A DNA stretch of 64,000 nt, from contig NC_051138.1 of the NCBI RefSeq assembly GCF_014839805.1, forward strand, positions 14,722,020 to 14,786,019, written 5' to 3'. This DNA is from Manduca sexta. Taxonomy: Eukaryota > Arthropoda > Insecta > Lepidoptera > Sphingidae. The translations under genes and the position numbers were made by a program. Every line of letters starts with the position of its first letter. Position 1 is the first letter of the stretch. Positions 1 to 11,262 of this stretch are shown here, in pieces. The notes under the pieces were generated by a model. It had not been told where the DNA came from. It worked only from the letters and a program-made list of their open reading frames with translations, and made no database searches.

Positions 1-40
1 ATTAGTTTTAATGTTCATCAAAATAATATATATCGTCATT

Positions 41-56
41 TAGATATCTAAATGAC
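41..56. repeat. Left target-site duplication of SINE-1
   Basis: The 16 bases tagatatctaaatgac recur exactly at 284-299 on the other side of the SINE, as expected for LINE-mediated insertion. Confidence 0.9.
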
Positions 57-283
57 TGCCTCGGTGGCGTAGTTGTATTGCATGTCCGGTACAATAGCGC
101 TCTGAGGTCCTGGGTTCGAATCCCGGGTCGGGCAAAGTGATATTTGGGTTTTTCTGCTCAGTATCAGCCCGGAGTCTGGAATTTGTGCCCGATATGGCGA
201 TAGGCTCGCCCCCTATCACATCATCATGCCCTAGTTGCGCCTCTGCATACCCCTTCGGGGATAAATGCGTGATGTTATGTATG
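57..283 (+). mobile_element. SINE-1: full-length tRNA-derived SINE
   Basis: A short interspersed element with a tRNA-like 5' head. It has a perfect RNA polymerase III A box (TGGCGTAGTTG, 65-75) and a perfect B box (GGTTCGAATCC, 113-123). A family-specific body runs to the tail motif CCTTCGGGGATAAATGCGTG. It is flanked by an exact 16-bp target-site duplication, tagatatctaaatgac, at 41-56 and 284-299, which fixes both ends. Such elements are non-coding and are moved by the enzymes of a partner LINE. The intact promoter boxes and perfect duplication suggest a fairly young insertion. The tRNA-like head is part of the SINE, not a working tRNA gene. Confidence 0.92.
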
Positions 284-299
284 TAGATATCTAAATGAC
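284..299. repeat. Right target-site duplication of SINE-1
   Basis: Exact partner of the 16 bases at 41-56. It marks the 3' end of the SINE directly after its short TATG-type tail. Confidence 0.9.
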
Positions 300-2596
300 G
301 ATTCTCAGCTCATCTCCGCGATTTCAGCCAGAAGAAGTTATAATGATTTCTGTTGATGATGTAATAATCATCTCGGGCTGGCATGTGGGCAAAAAAGTGC
401 CGTTTGCTGGTCTCACCGGGCACTGAACCTCACATCCCTGCATTGTTGAGCTGTTAGGGCTTTTTTATGTTGGTTTATGAAGGGAAAATTGTAATGGTAT
501 CGGGTTGTTGGTCTAGTGACGTGTTTGACGGGTCTGAGTTTGATTTTTGGGTCGGATATAAATTTGAGATTTTTGGATATACAAAAGCAATGTGGGTGTA
601 AGTTACGTCTCTGCTTAACACATTGGAGTTAAAGGCATGAGCTTAGGCAAACAGGCAAATAATGTTGCTTATTTCAGTTTCCTTATTGTAGAGTACGCTG
701 CACCATCGGGTGGCATGTGATACGAACCTAGAATGGAAAAAAAGTAATGGAAATAATTATGTAGAATGTAGCGGTATTCTCATACGAGCCGAGGAGGGCG
801 ACGTTTAAATTGTTAAGTATGAAATACTTTATAACTATTTTTCGCTAGTTATAACTCCATGATAAGAACAAGAAAAAAAAACAAGATCCTGATTTCCGCT
901 TGAATGTGGGTTTTTTTATTGTACAGTACATTTCGGTTTAACAGAGGAGAGAAAGATTTTATTATTAGGAAAATAACATGTATAATAAAAAGAGAGAAAA
1001 ACAAAACATATAAAGAAATGTAACAAAATTATACCCATTGTGTCAACATTGAAAACCCTCCTTCACCTCATATTGTTAATATTAAAGTAATCTCCAATAT
1101 TTTAATTTCTCCGGACGGCGTAACATAATCAAACGGGACTTTCAAAACATCCGTATTCACAAACAATACTATGGAGACATATAGTGCACTCAAACGCATA
1201 GTATCGGCAGTGTCATAGTTTTTTGGCTTTGTTTATCTGACAGCCAACTGTAATAAAGTTGTATTTTAATATTAGCCAATCACAGCGCCCCTAAGCCTAA
1301 TCACTGCGGAATCATGCGTATGTATTGAAAAACAGACTTAATATCATTTTCCGTACTTAGGTAAGTAACATTTGTGACCACGGATTACTAACGCGTGATA
1401 CACTTGACCGCAATGGCATACAATTTGAACCGAAATGATTACTCAAAGAGTGAAACATATCACATCTAATATTCTACTATTGGCGTCTGTAAGTACTGCC
1501 ATTGAAAAATTCACATTTACTACAAAACATTGTTATTCGTTTCGCACTTGGTCGTTGAATAGTCGCACAGTTCGCAAAAGTAAAAGTATGTTGGTAGCTT
1601 CGCATCACCGGTGACGCAATACCAAGAACTTATGTATACAAAGCGAGTCTGTTTTGTTTACTGATTCTTAAGCTTATATAGTTGACCTCTAGGACAGTGG
1701 ACTAAGGCCTTTTCGCGGTTAAAAACGGCAACCAAAAGGCGTGAGTGTGTGTGTTTTGGTAGAGCCATTCTGTAGACAGTTTTATCGGTAGCACAAACTA
1801 CAGTATGGGTAAAGGGTTGACGAAAAGTTTTTATAATAATATTATGGGCAGACTGTTGATCTTTAAAGGGGTTGATTTAGGTTTGGGATGGGGTTTATTC
1901 GGTTCCTGGTAACTTCATTGTGCGTATGACACTTACAGCAAACCGAGGATATATTATAATAATCGATATTGGTACCAACCAGGTTATAACAGTCCATTCA
2001 AATATTCTGATTCCTCTTTACTTCTTGTTGCAATTTTTTAAAGGATCACATCGTTGACCCGTAAAGCCTTGTTGAGCCATAAAATCGCACCACATTGGGT
2101 GGTTCATCGTTCCATAACTTTGACCGTGTCAACTTAACCGAACATTAAAATTTCTGCCAAATATAATTTATCAGTGCGCAGCCGCAGTGATTATTCACGC
2201 TTATGACAAATGGTGGCGGCCAGTGAAGTATATTTCACGGATTTGAGATTTGCCATACTAAAGTATGGATATTGTATTTTTTTTGTGTATTACCTTTTCC
2301 TGGCCGGCAGTGTAATGTATGTTGTAGTCAGGTATTGGCGGATTTTCGATCGGAATTTGTTTTTTAACAATTGGAATAAATTTCAATAATGTCATCGTTT
2401 TCGATCGCGAACGTTCTTTGTGGCCTCGAATTTTGGATATTTTTATTTTAATCTTATAAATCATTTAGCTGTTGTAACAAAGTAGGAATTTGGTTTGTTA
2501 TAATTGTTTTTTTAACAATATAGTAGACCCATTATAAACAGACAATATGCTGGTAACAGAAAATATCTTAAAAGTGTCAAAGTATTGATAATCCTA
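300..2596. other. Non-coding, mostly unique AT-rich DNA
   Basis: No ORF here is protein-like. A 68-codon minus-strand ORF at 2258-2464 is rich in K and I, as expected from AT-rich DNA. The stretch at 1060-1330 is slightly richer in GC and holds a CCAAT-type motif near 1275. I see no recognisable repeat or RNA gene. Confidence 0.6.
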
Positions 2597-2845
2597 TTAA
2601 TATTTTAAATGTGAAAGTTTGTGAGGATGAATGTATGTTTGTTCCTCTTTCATGAAAAAACTACTTAACAGATATGGATGAAACTTTACAGTAATATGGG
2701 TTATATATCAGAATAATACATAGGCTACAATTTATAATTATTTTGTGCAATTTAGTCATAATATTAAGATACATATCAAGTAAGTCGCAAATAATATCCC
2801 GGAAAACTCCTTAGCGCGGGCGAAGTCGCGAGCAAAAACTAAATA
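2597..2845 (-). mobile_element. LINE-tail repeat (decayed 3' end)
   Basis: Read on the minus strand, this starts with the hallmark GCTCGCGACTTCGCCCGCG and passes through a 'gtagcctatgt' block. It continues through 'aagtttcatccatatctg' and ends in AACAAACAT and CATTTAAAATATT. This order (CG-rich head, 'cctatgt', 'tttcat...cc', AACAAAC, AT-rich end) is the usual layout of a very common insect LINE 3' tail. It is diverged and non-coding. The LINE clade cannot be fixed from the tail alone. Confidence 0.65.
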
Positions 2846-4371
2846 TAACTTACAATAATAAATTTCTACAAAACATAACCCGTATTCGCTATTCCTAATT
2901 AAAGCCAAAATTATATTTCATCAGTCAGATTGAATTGATAAAAAAATATCTGATAAATCATTTATTTACATAATCACTGACACGTAGCGTTAATTATTCT
3001 GCCATATACTAACGTTTAAACTTAACTTCAATTAAAAAGTCGGTTGTCAACGAAATGATCGAGTGTTTGGACTTTTGCGACTATTTTATATTTACCTATA
3101 CATTGCTGGTATAGTATTGCAGTATTTGAATGCTGGGGAGCCAAGCGATCGATGTGCGGTGTACATTAAAATGTTATTGGTGTAGCGGGGGACCGATGGA
3201 GACTACTAATTATGTATCTATGTAGCGCGGGGGGTGTGGGATTCCACTCGTGCGTTGAACCTCCTTATGTAGAGTTTGAAATCGATAGAGGTGGCTTTAT
3301 ATTGACTTATTAGAGATTATTAAAGGAAATTTATGTTTGTTTATAAATTATTTTAAGGTATAAAAGGGTTATTGTGTTAGTTGCACGTGGTGAAATAAGT
3401 ATGAACCTTACTCTTGTAGAAACATGTGCCTGCAAGTTGGATAGTATAAGATTGATATAAAGAGATATGTTTTAAAAATAATGCATTTCAATTAAAAAGT
3501 TATAAAAATTATCATATAATCAAATATAGCTTACATTATGTACTTATTGTAGTAGATTTATATCTCTGAAATATTACTAAGAACCGCTTCACTAAATTCA
3601 GAGATTAACTTTTACAGAGCTTTTCACTAATTATGCATCTTTTTAATATTTATTATTATTATCAGCCACAGGACATCTACTGCAGAAACCTTTAAGTATA
3701 CTATATATCACGGTTCCAGAGACGGTAAAACACTTAAAAAGTGATTGGAGTTTATTATATTATATAACAAACGTAAGGAAGTTTTGTGTCCCAAAGACAG
3801 TCCCACGCAGTGGAAGCTGACTGGAAGCGCGACCTTTTGTGATATAACAAAAAAACGGCTGTTCGGAAATAAAGTCCGGCGAGTGTCTCCGGGTGGAAAG
3901 CACACTTTGAAGCCTTAGAATGAACAGCCGAGAATGGTAATGTTCGTTGTGCACCGATTCGAGTCTCTCAACGATGTCTTCTTATATTATTGGAGAGCAG
4001 TAAGCCATAGTGCGATTCAATTCGATTGTGGCGCCATCTATTAGTCGCTGGCGTTTGATTTTAAGATCAATAAAGGTGGCGCTGCTTATTTTATTTGTTA
4101 CAATATTATAAATTTGTTTTGGTCTCTTCGTAGCTCTATGGTCGCTAGCAGATGATACACAGTATCACGGTGCCCGGCGCAAATGTGTTATCTGCCTATT
4201 CTATTTTAGAGACAATCAGGGACCGTTTTGAATGTAAATTCTTTTAGTTCAGTTTATCTAAACGACTATCGGGAGTTTCTATTCTGATTTCCGTATACTG
4301 TATTTCTATTGGAATTACGTTTAAAGGATTGTGGTTTTTGAACGTTTCTCTTTGAGATATGATATATGACT
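2846..4371. other. Non-coding DNA with a small retroelement tail fragment
   Basis: No gene recognised. At 3649-3692 a TATTATTATTATCAGCC run followed by 'acatctactgc' resembles the end of a LINE known from lepidopteran genomes, but only about 45 bases remain. Two overlapping minus-strand ORFs at 3708-3954 are frame shadows of each other with no domain. At 4029-4087 there are two 'tggcgc'-type motifs. Confidence 0.5.
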
Positions 4372-4455
4372 CCTTTATCCGTTAAGGAGTAGGCAGAGAT
4401 GAAAATAGTGGACCTGTGGTTCGTCAATTTCACTCCTGTGTAGATCTGCCACGCG
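4372..4455 (-). mobile_element. SINE-1 tail remnant (decayed)
   Basis: The block 'aaggagtaggcagagatg' matches the reverse complement of the SINE-1 tail (CGGGG, GCCTCTGC) with several changes. Only the last 80 or so bases of the family are recognisable. No tRNA head remains. Confidence 0.45.
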
Positions 4456-4531
4456 CTAACTATAAATATGTATGCTTGTTTGCAATATATAACTTATAAA
4501 AAAACATAAATAAGCATATTGATTTTTATAA

Positions 4532-4539
4532 TGACGTCA
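4532..4539. promoter_or_regulatory. CRE-type palindrome TGACGTCA
   Basis: Perfect cAMP-response-element core inside a 10-bp palindrome, ATGACGTCAT. The same 8-mer also occurs at 5560-5567, 45660-45667 and 57465-57472. Binding by CREB/ATF-type factors is possible, but function is unproven. Confidence 0.25.
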
Positions 4540-5019
4540 TTCTAATTGATCTGTCTTTCCTGTCGATATGAAGGTAGCAGTTAGGATCTTTTATTGAAAT
4601 CATCAATATGCATTTTGATTACCATAGCGATATTATTCTTATCTTAGCATTACAAGTTGTAATATTAACTACTGCCAACACTAAGATATACCAATGAAGT
4701 GTTCCCTGTTAGTACGATTTTAACAGTATAAGAAACAATGATAACAGTATAAGTAATGTATGTGGATATGTGTTTTACTTTAGAATAGTTTTTCAACTCC
4801 ATTATCATGCCGGTTAGCAGTGGCGAAGGGCCCGTAAAACTAGATTCCTGTTGACTTTCCTTTATGTAGAATTTCTGTAGAATCTAATTATCATCAGAAT
4901 TATTTGCAGGCTGCATTTATGCATATTAGTACCAATATGTTGTGTCGGGTTACCTGTCAGAAAATTTCGCTAATGTCGGATAGAGTCTATAAGCAATTTT
5001 ATTCAATGACTAGGTCGAG

Positions 5020-5165
5020 TGACGGATTTTTTATTGTTCCCGAAGGTAGGCGAGCTAACGACGTACGTGGTGGTAAGTGGTTACCTTCGGCCGTAGACGT
5101 CAGCAATGCCAGCAGATTGTCGGACGATCGATTCCTCTACAGTCCATTGCTTTACGTAGAATAAC
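5020..5165 (+). repeat. Interspersed repeat fragment (GAGCTAACGACGTACGTGG block)
   Basis: The run from 'cgagctaacgacgt' through 'ggtggtaagtgg' and 'gtagacgtcagcaatgcc' resembles a repeat I recognise from lepidopteran genomes. An 86-codon ORF crosses it (4904-5164), but I regard that as chance. It lies 70 bases upstream of a rep-B copy in the opposite direction. Confidence 0.45.
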
Positions 5166-5233
5166 TTTTTTACTGATTTGATTTAATTTATTTTGAATCC
5201 GTAAAACATGTTTTACATTATTTAGATTCCGTC

Positions 5234-5520
5234 AATATTACTGGTGGTATACTGGTGGTAGGTTTCTCATATGTGAGAGTCCGTCTGGGTAGGTACCACT
5301 GCAATTTCTATTTCTGCCTCCAAGTAGCAGTGTGTAGTCACTGTTGTGTTCCGGTCTTAAGGATATTGTAGCCAGTGCAACTACTGGACTTAACATCTCA
5401 TTTCCAGAATGGCGAGCGCAGTGGAATACAAAACCATACTTTGTAATTCAATGTGTTGGATGTTGTTAATCCTGGTTATCGCTTACCATCAGGCGAACGG
5501 CAAGCTCGTCTCGTCGTTCC
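5234..5520 (-). repeat. rep-B: near full-length copy
   Basis: This is the minus-strand version of a lepidopteran short interspersed repeat. Read in its own direction it starts GACGAGACGAGCTTGCCG and passes 'tcgcctgatggtaagcg'. Further along come 'attccactgcgctcgcca', 'aacacaacagtgac' and 'ggaggcagaaatag', and it ends near 'accagt'. It is the most complete of the copies seen here. A short internal doubling of 'actggtggta' lies at its left end (5240-5261). It has no coding capacity. Confidence 0.8.
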
Positions 5521-6936
5521 AAGCATTAAAATACTTTGGTGTAATACAGCTTTCCGAAATGACGTCACGCATCTTGGACGCTTTAGTCTTCTGACACGAC
5601 GGCTTGTCTCCTGTTCCTTATTTTGACCCATTCAATCGCCATTTTTTTAACGTAATTTGAATGACAGACCGCGAAAAAAGTCCGCGACTTTGAACTTTAT
5701 AAACGTTCGTAATAATTTATACGATTAGTGTCAATTGAATAATTTTTATTGGTGGAAAGCTTAATGGAAGGTTCTTGTTTTGAGACGTGTGGGTGGACAT
5801 GAAGGAGGGAGACATTGCGGGTCGGGTGTTGATTCTTTTCGTAAAGTTAAATTCTGGAATTTGGGAAACTGGGCTTGCATTATATAAAATTATACTCATG
5901 TATTCTTATTTCGGTGTGCTAATAACTCTTTTAAATATATTTTTATCAACTATGTAGCGATAATTCCATTTCAAGTATAAGGGCAGTTACTCTCTCGTGT
6001 GCTAGCTTTTCCTATTAAGTATACGAATTAAATTCAATTCAATTTTAGCTCAGGTACTCGAAGTATTGACTGTAAACGTTAACAATACCATACGGATCTT
6101 AAAACCGCAAAAAAGTTGCTCATCCATTCATGCAAGGAATCCATGTTGAAATTCCATCAAACGCCTGAGAGTTTGGTACTTTATTGTTCCTTAGTTGATT
6201 TGTATGCGCAGGCGCCGCTATGTTAATTCAACTGGGGAAATATGGAGTCGCATTCTAAACACTCTACACCTCGGACACTTGATTGTATGCAAAAATATTA
6301 CCATCAGTGGTAACGGGCAAGGCATTAATAATCTCGTGTCATGGTGTGTTGTTTTAGTTGATTTTTGAAATCGGAGATGCGGTTATTTAAAGGTAACAAT
6401 GATAAACTGACGATGACGCTCAACAAGTTGCCTTTTGTTTTCTTGGATTAATTGTACAGAGTTTTGTGATTTTTTCCAAGACACTTTCGCAAAGCAGAGA
6501 GCATATTTCAATTTAGATATTTATTGCCCCTTTTCACATATATCAAAATTATAATCTTAATCGCATTTAACCTCTCAGGCAGCGATCATCACATCTTTCG
6601 CCATCAGACCTTCCACATAAACACCACAAAAGTCCCGTTCCTGCAAAATAATAACAATTTATTCCTCTAACGCGATCCCATCTCAGTATGTGCCCGAATA
6701 TATTTCGTTGCCATTTTTATGCCGTAAACTCGTTAGTTAAATAAGACACCTCATAATTTTGTTAATAAAACTGACCGCAGTCTCTTCTGGAACTTCCAGG
6801 GTTTATAATTAAAAGTATTAAGTGCAGTTGTGATTAAAGATTAAGACCAGCCAAGTGTTCGTTAACATATTGCGTGGTGTTGTGAAAAAATTTAATGTTG
6901 GTGCGAGATGTGGGTGAAAGCGTGTGGGATGTTGGT
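5521..6936. other. Non-coding unique DNA
   Basis: No gene or repeat recognised. A CRE-type palindrome is at 5560-5567. Small ORFs of about 60 codons occur on both strands and look random. Confidence 0.6.
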
Positions 6937-6948
6937 TATTGTTGGTTA
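6937..6948. repeat. Target-site duplication of SINE-2 (left copy)
   Basis: The 12 bases tattgttggtta recur exactly at 7259-7270, on the far side of the SINE-2 copy. Confidence 0.85.
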
Positions 6949-7258
6949 ATAATAATAATAATATCAGCCCTGTATTACATACTTGCCCACTGCTGAGCAT
7001 GGGCCTCCTCTACTACTGAGAGGGATTAGGCCTTAGTCCACCACGCTGGCCTAGTGCGGATTGGTAGACTTCACACACCCTCGAAATTCCTACAGAGAAC
7101 TTCTCAGGCATGCAGGTGTCCTCACGATGTTTTCCTTCATCGTTAAAGCAAGCGATAATTCACAAAGAATACACACATAATTTTTTAGAAAAATCAGAGG
7201 CGTGTGCCCTTGGGATTTGAACCTGTGGACATTCGTCTCAGCAGTCCGTTCCTCAACC
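6949..7258 (-). mobile_element. SINE-2: full-length tRNA-derived SINE with (ATT)n tail
   Basis: On the minus strand the head carries a B box, GGTTCAAATCC (reverse complement of 7214-7224). It is followed by the body blocks 'gaaggaaaacatcgtgagg', 'ctgagaagttctctgtagg' and 'ggactaaggcct', and a tail of ATT repeats at 6949-6962. An exact 12-bp target-site duplication, tattgttggtta, flanks it at 6937-6948 and 7259-7270. This is a different family from SINE-1. The (ATT)n tail suggests it is moved by a LINE with the same kind of tail. Confidence 0.9.
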
Positions 7259-7270
7259 TATTGTTGGTTA
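7259..7270. repeat. Target-site duplication of SINE-2 (right copy)
   Basis: Exact match to 6937-6948. It lies at the tRNA-head end of the SINE. Confidence 0.85.
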
Positions 7271-7334
7271 CCTTGGGTGAAATATATTTTAGTGTATTAA
7301 TATGATTTTTTTTTAAATAAATATTGCAGATTTG

Positions 7335-7396
7335 GTGACGGTTTTTAAAAACCGCGATAATTAATGTCTAAAATTTGCGTAAACATAAGAAATCAT
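7335..7396 (-). repeat. rep-D fragment
   Basis: Contains 'aaaccgcgata' followed by 'atgtctaaaatttgcgtaaac'-type sequence. This is a diverged copy of a motif pair that recurs at 13402-13462, 20145-20335 and, inverted, at 31790-31925. On the opposite strand it reads 'gtttacgcaaattttagacat'. Confidence 0.55.
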
Positions 7397-9664
7397 TATG
7401 AAGTTCTTATGTTTGGACCCAAATTTTTTTCATCTGCGTGTGTTACACTCTGTTATATATTCTTGCGATTTATTAACTACTCACCTCGCAATTGATGTTA
7501 CTAGGGTGGACCAAAATTACTTTTAATTGTGGGACAAATATGTTTACTCTACTGTGGGTAACATTGAAGTTAGTAAAGACGGTGGATGCTAAGTTTTTTT
7601 AGCATTTCACTATATATTTGCGCATAAGTTATCAAATAAAGTATAGTGTAAAGGTACAGTAATGTAAACATGCAAGCAATTTTTTTTATTTACCGCTACC
7701 TCTTGTGGCACCATACCGCATGTCGCACATACCGCACACATTTCGGTGAATGATTGCATCCTTTAGAAAAGTGATAAACTGGCAATCCCACACTATCTGA
7801 TTTCATTCGCTCCTTACAATAATTACATGTATTAATATTGTGTCGTCTACACTGTTATTAATATTTTTAAAGGTATTAAAACGGACCTCGCGAATTTCAC
7901 CTCTTCAAATTATATTTTTAATTCAGTTTTTTAACAGTAAAATTTTGAAATTTTATTTTGAGTTCCATTTTGTTACTGTTATTGGTAGGTATAATATAAT
8001 AATTAATTATTATTATGAAAAAAAATGTCACAAAACGGCGCTACGTTGACTTGACACTTGACACTCTTTGACAACTCGTAGGCACCTCTACCTGCCGACA
8101 CTGACACTAATGAAATGTCAGTTTATGTCAGCGCTACACTTTATGTCACATAATATAATTAAATTTTAAATATTACTTCTTAAATTATTTTATATCAAAA
8201 ATCTAACAATAACCCCACTAGTCTATTGAAGATATATTTCAAATGCGAGAATGAATTACAATGATTATTATAAAGGTAATTTTTTTAATTTTTGTTTTTG
8301 CAATAATAATAGGTTCTATTTTTTTACAAGGAGAATCATCCGGTGCACTTAACACAATGACAAAAACGTAAACGTTTTATATTTGCAAAAACTATTGGCA
8401 TTCGTGTCATCGATCATATTTTGACCTTCGGCGTGGGTGTTAAAAAACATCCACAAAAACCTAACAACTGTGCACAATTTGAAAATGCTACTCATGTTAA
8501 GGCCACGTTGAATTGCTTTGAAATTAGTTTGATTTTTTTTGGTTAAACATTTTTTGATGTCTCGCGACGACAATGAAATGAAATAAATTGAAATGTCTAC
8601 TTACAGTGCATAATAAGTTCGTTCCTGGAATATTTGGCTCATTGATGACTATGTAAATTACATTCCTTGCGTGATATGAAGGTTAGTGTGTAGCCGCGTT
8701 CCGGTTTTTAATATACTATCTTTTTAAAACACGAGGAAGGTAAATCTTTTTCCTTATATCCATATCTTTATTAATTTTCGCTTACTGCAAGTGTTGCTAT
8801 GTGTATAGCATTAAGGTTTATTTTCGTCCCTTTATATAAATTTACAATAGCAAGATTTCTGATTACCTGTAAAATGGACAATATAATTCAAATGATAATA
8901 ACATTACTGTATTTGGGTATTCTACAATACGAAATAAATTGAAATAATTTAAATTTCGAATTTAATAACCGACAAAATTAAAATATGAACGTGACATAAT
9001 TTAAATTTGGAATCCATTAATCTGTATCATATAGCGGTAGTGTTGAAAGTCCATCGCCTTAACACCCAGATGGCCAGTACTCGAGCGAGTAAATCGCCGA
9101 TCGTACTGATAAAAACCCCATTAAATTAATATTACACATTTTTTACACGCAATAATGGCTTCATATTGTCGAATATAATACGAATATTGCATATTGTGTT
9201 TGGTCCATTGTCGAATATTGTTGAGTTCGTCATTTTATTATGCAGACCGTAATGTCATTCTTTTTTATTTTCAGAGGTTATTTTATATTCATATTTTTTA
9301 TCGGGGTGTTTAACCGACTGCACACCATCAGATTTTAAAGTATTATAATCAAAATATAATATAATGAATTGAGAAACATTGCATTATTCGATGCGATGAT
9401 CAGAGTGAACCATATCTTTCCAGTTTATTTCAGAAAGCGATTCAAGACGAGCCACTATGGCGGACTTCCTCGAGTATGTCTTTAGACCTATAGCAAGCGC
9501 TTTACTTACGTAAATGGGTTGTCCATAGAAAGAAAAAAATCCACTGATATCACCGAAATTTAAATTTCAAATCTTTTTCAAATTACTTTTAGATTATTTT
9601 TTCAAATTAACGGTAAATCCCATAAATGACTGTGATTTTACACTCTACAATGTTATTGAAATTG
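7397..9664. other. Non-coding DNA with a TGACA-rich patch
   Basis: No gene recognised. At 8046-8152 TGACA or TGTCA occurs about eight times, described separately. The stretch at 9030-9110 is mildly CpG-rich. ORFs of 60-75 codons at 7840 and 8349 are AT-driven. Confidence 0.55.
8046..8152. promoter_or_regulatory. Homotypic cluster of TGACA/TGTCA pentamers
   Basis: Within about 107 bases the motif TGACA or its complement TGTCA occurs about eight times, for example 'ttgacacttgacac' and 'tgacactaatgaaatgtcag'. TGACA is the core of sites bound by TALE homeodomain proteins (Homothorax/Meis). The cluster could be an enhancer or promoter element, but tandem decay of a short repeat would look the same. 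No transcript evidence is available. Confidence 0.3.
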
Positions 9665-9665
9665 G

Positions 9666-9730
9666 AATACAACACTGTTGTTCGGCGGCAGAAATAGACA
9701 GTCTTATCTAGCAGATTATTGCGTACAAGA
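9666..9730 (+). repeat. rep-B fragment
   Basis: Only the block 'aacactgttgttcggcggcagaaatagac'-like is kept, corresponding to the 3' third of rep-B. It is truncated on both sides. Confidence 0.55.
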
Positions 9731-10045
9731 GGCCTCCAACTATGAATTTTATATTTAATCTTACAAAACAGCCTACGACACTCCATATTAATAAAGAAAA
9801 TTAATCTTTCGATTTACGATATTGCAAAGTATTATCAAATTATTAATTTACGCGTACCTTTGAACGTTCATATTTTGATTGATTTAATGAGCCTTCAACA
9901 GTTTACGATCGTAAAATTTCACTGAATTATATCGAATTATAATAAATTTTCAACTAACTATCGGATGACGTGTTATGTGGTAGTTTCGCACCCGACTTTG
10001 GTTATAAATTAAATTATTTTATAATACAATCATGCATATAAGTTA

Positions 10046-10380
10046 TAGCTTTTGCCCGCGGCTCCGCCCGCGTTATAAAGTTTTTCAGGCTAAAGTTTTC
10101 CGTTATAAAAGTAGTAGTTTCCCGGGAGCCTATGTTCTTCCCAGGGTCTCAAACTGTCTCCATACCAAATTTCATCTTAATACGTTGGGTAGTTTTTGAG
10201 TTTAACACGTTCAGGCAGACGGATGCAGCGGGGGACTTTGTTTTATAATATATTTTTTAGAACTTTTTAAGAGGAACAATCCCGTCATACATCATTGTTG
10301 CATAACTTTAACCGTTTACACAGCGCACGCAACGGAAGCTCTCAAAGCTAATAATTTTTCCCTGTTTTTGCAACATGTTT
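10046..10380 (+). mobile_element. LINE-tail repeat, body
   Basis: Begins TAGCTTTTGCCCGCGGCTCC, then 'aaagtttttcaggctaaag', 'ccaaatttcatcttaatacg' and 'gttgggtagtttttgag'. It ends through 'ggactttgttttataatat' and 'ttaaccgtttacacagcg'. This matches a second copy at 60036-60378 along its whole length, so it is a real repeat family. It runs directly into the 123-bp minisatellite. It is non-coding; the LINE ORFs are absent. Confidence 0.8.
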
Positions 10381-10872
10381 CATTACTGCTCCGCTCCTAT
10401 TGGTCATAGCGTGATGATATATAGCCCATAGCACTCCACAAATAAAGGGCTATCCAACACAAAACGATTTTTTCAGTTCATACTGGTAGTTCCTGAGATT
10501 AGCCATTACTGCTCCGCTCCTATTGGGTATAGCGTGATGATATGTAGCCTATAGCAATCCACGAACAAAGGGCTATCCAACGCAAAAAGAATTTTTCAGT
10601 TTGGACCGGTAGTTCCTGAGATTAGCTATTACTGCTCCGCTCCTATTGGGTATAGCGTGATGATATATAGCCTATAGCACTCCACGAACATAGGGCTATC
10701 CAACGCAAAAATAATTTTTCAGTTTGGACCGGTAGTTCTTGAGATTAACCATTACTGCTCCGCTCCTATTGGGTATAGCGTGATGATATATAGACTATAA
10801 CACTCCACGAACAAAGGGCTATCCAACGCAAAAGGAATTTTTCAGTTTGGACCGGTAGTTCCTGAGATTAGC
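10381..10872 (+). repeat. Minisatellite, four 123-bp units inside a LINE tail
   Basis: Four consecutive units of exactly 123 bases: 10381-10503, 10504-10626, 10627-10749 and 10750-10872. Each opens with (C/T)ATTACTGCTCCGCTCC, contains 'gggctatccaac', and closes with 'tcctgagatta(g/a)c' or a close variant. Units 2-4 are closer to each other than to unit 1, which reads 'ttcatactggtag' where the others read 'ttggaccggtag'. Length is kept while single bases vary, which suggests tandem duplication followed by drift. Confidence 0.93.
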
Positions 10873-10877
10873 GCGTT

Positions 10878-10914
10878 CAAACAAACAAACAAACAAACAA
10901 ACAAACAAACAAAC
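10878..10914 (+). repeat. (CAAA)n microsatellite
   Basis: Nine uninterrupted CAAA repeats directly after the last minisatellite unit. This is the usual position of AAAC repeats in this LINE-tail family, which then ends 'tcttcagctttatataatag'. Confidence 0.95.
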
Positions 10915-11022
10915 TCTTCAGCTTTATATAATAGTATAGAATAGATAGATATGAGGACAACTTTTTTGAAGAGGTGAAATTTTGTAAATCTTTCTATGAT
11001 AACTTTTTCATAGTATTACTTT

Positions 11023-11262
11023 GAATGACGAGACGAGCTTGTCGTTCGCCTGATGGTAGGCGATCCGCCACTAAACAGTAGAAACACCAACACCTTGAAT
11101 TATAAATATTGTTTGGTATTCCACTGCGCTCGCCATCCTGACATATGACATGTCAAGTCTTATTAGGTTCAGTAGTTACTGGCTACAATGTCCTTCAAAC
11201 CGGAACACAACAGTGACTACACACTGCTGCTTGGCGGCAGAAATAGACATTGCGATGGTGTT
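11023..11262 (+). repeat. rep-B copy
   Basis: Starts 'ctttgaatgacgagacgagc', includes 'tcgcctgatggtagg', 'attccactgcgctcgcca' and 'aacacaacagtgac', and ends after 'ggcggcagaaatagacattg'. It lacks the final part seen at 5234-5300. An overlapping minus-strand ORF (11176-11385) is chance. Confidence 0.8.

Noticed and set aside
57..130. tRNA gene
   Set aside because: The A and B boxes belong to a SINE head. The sequence runs on into the SINE body and is flanked by a target duplication.
10381..10872. CRISPR-like array
   Set aside because: The 123-bp units are contiguous with no spacers, lie in an insect LINE tail, and end in a CAAA microsatellite.
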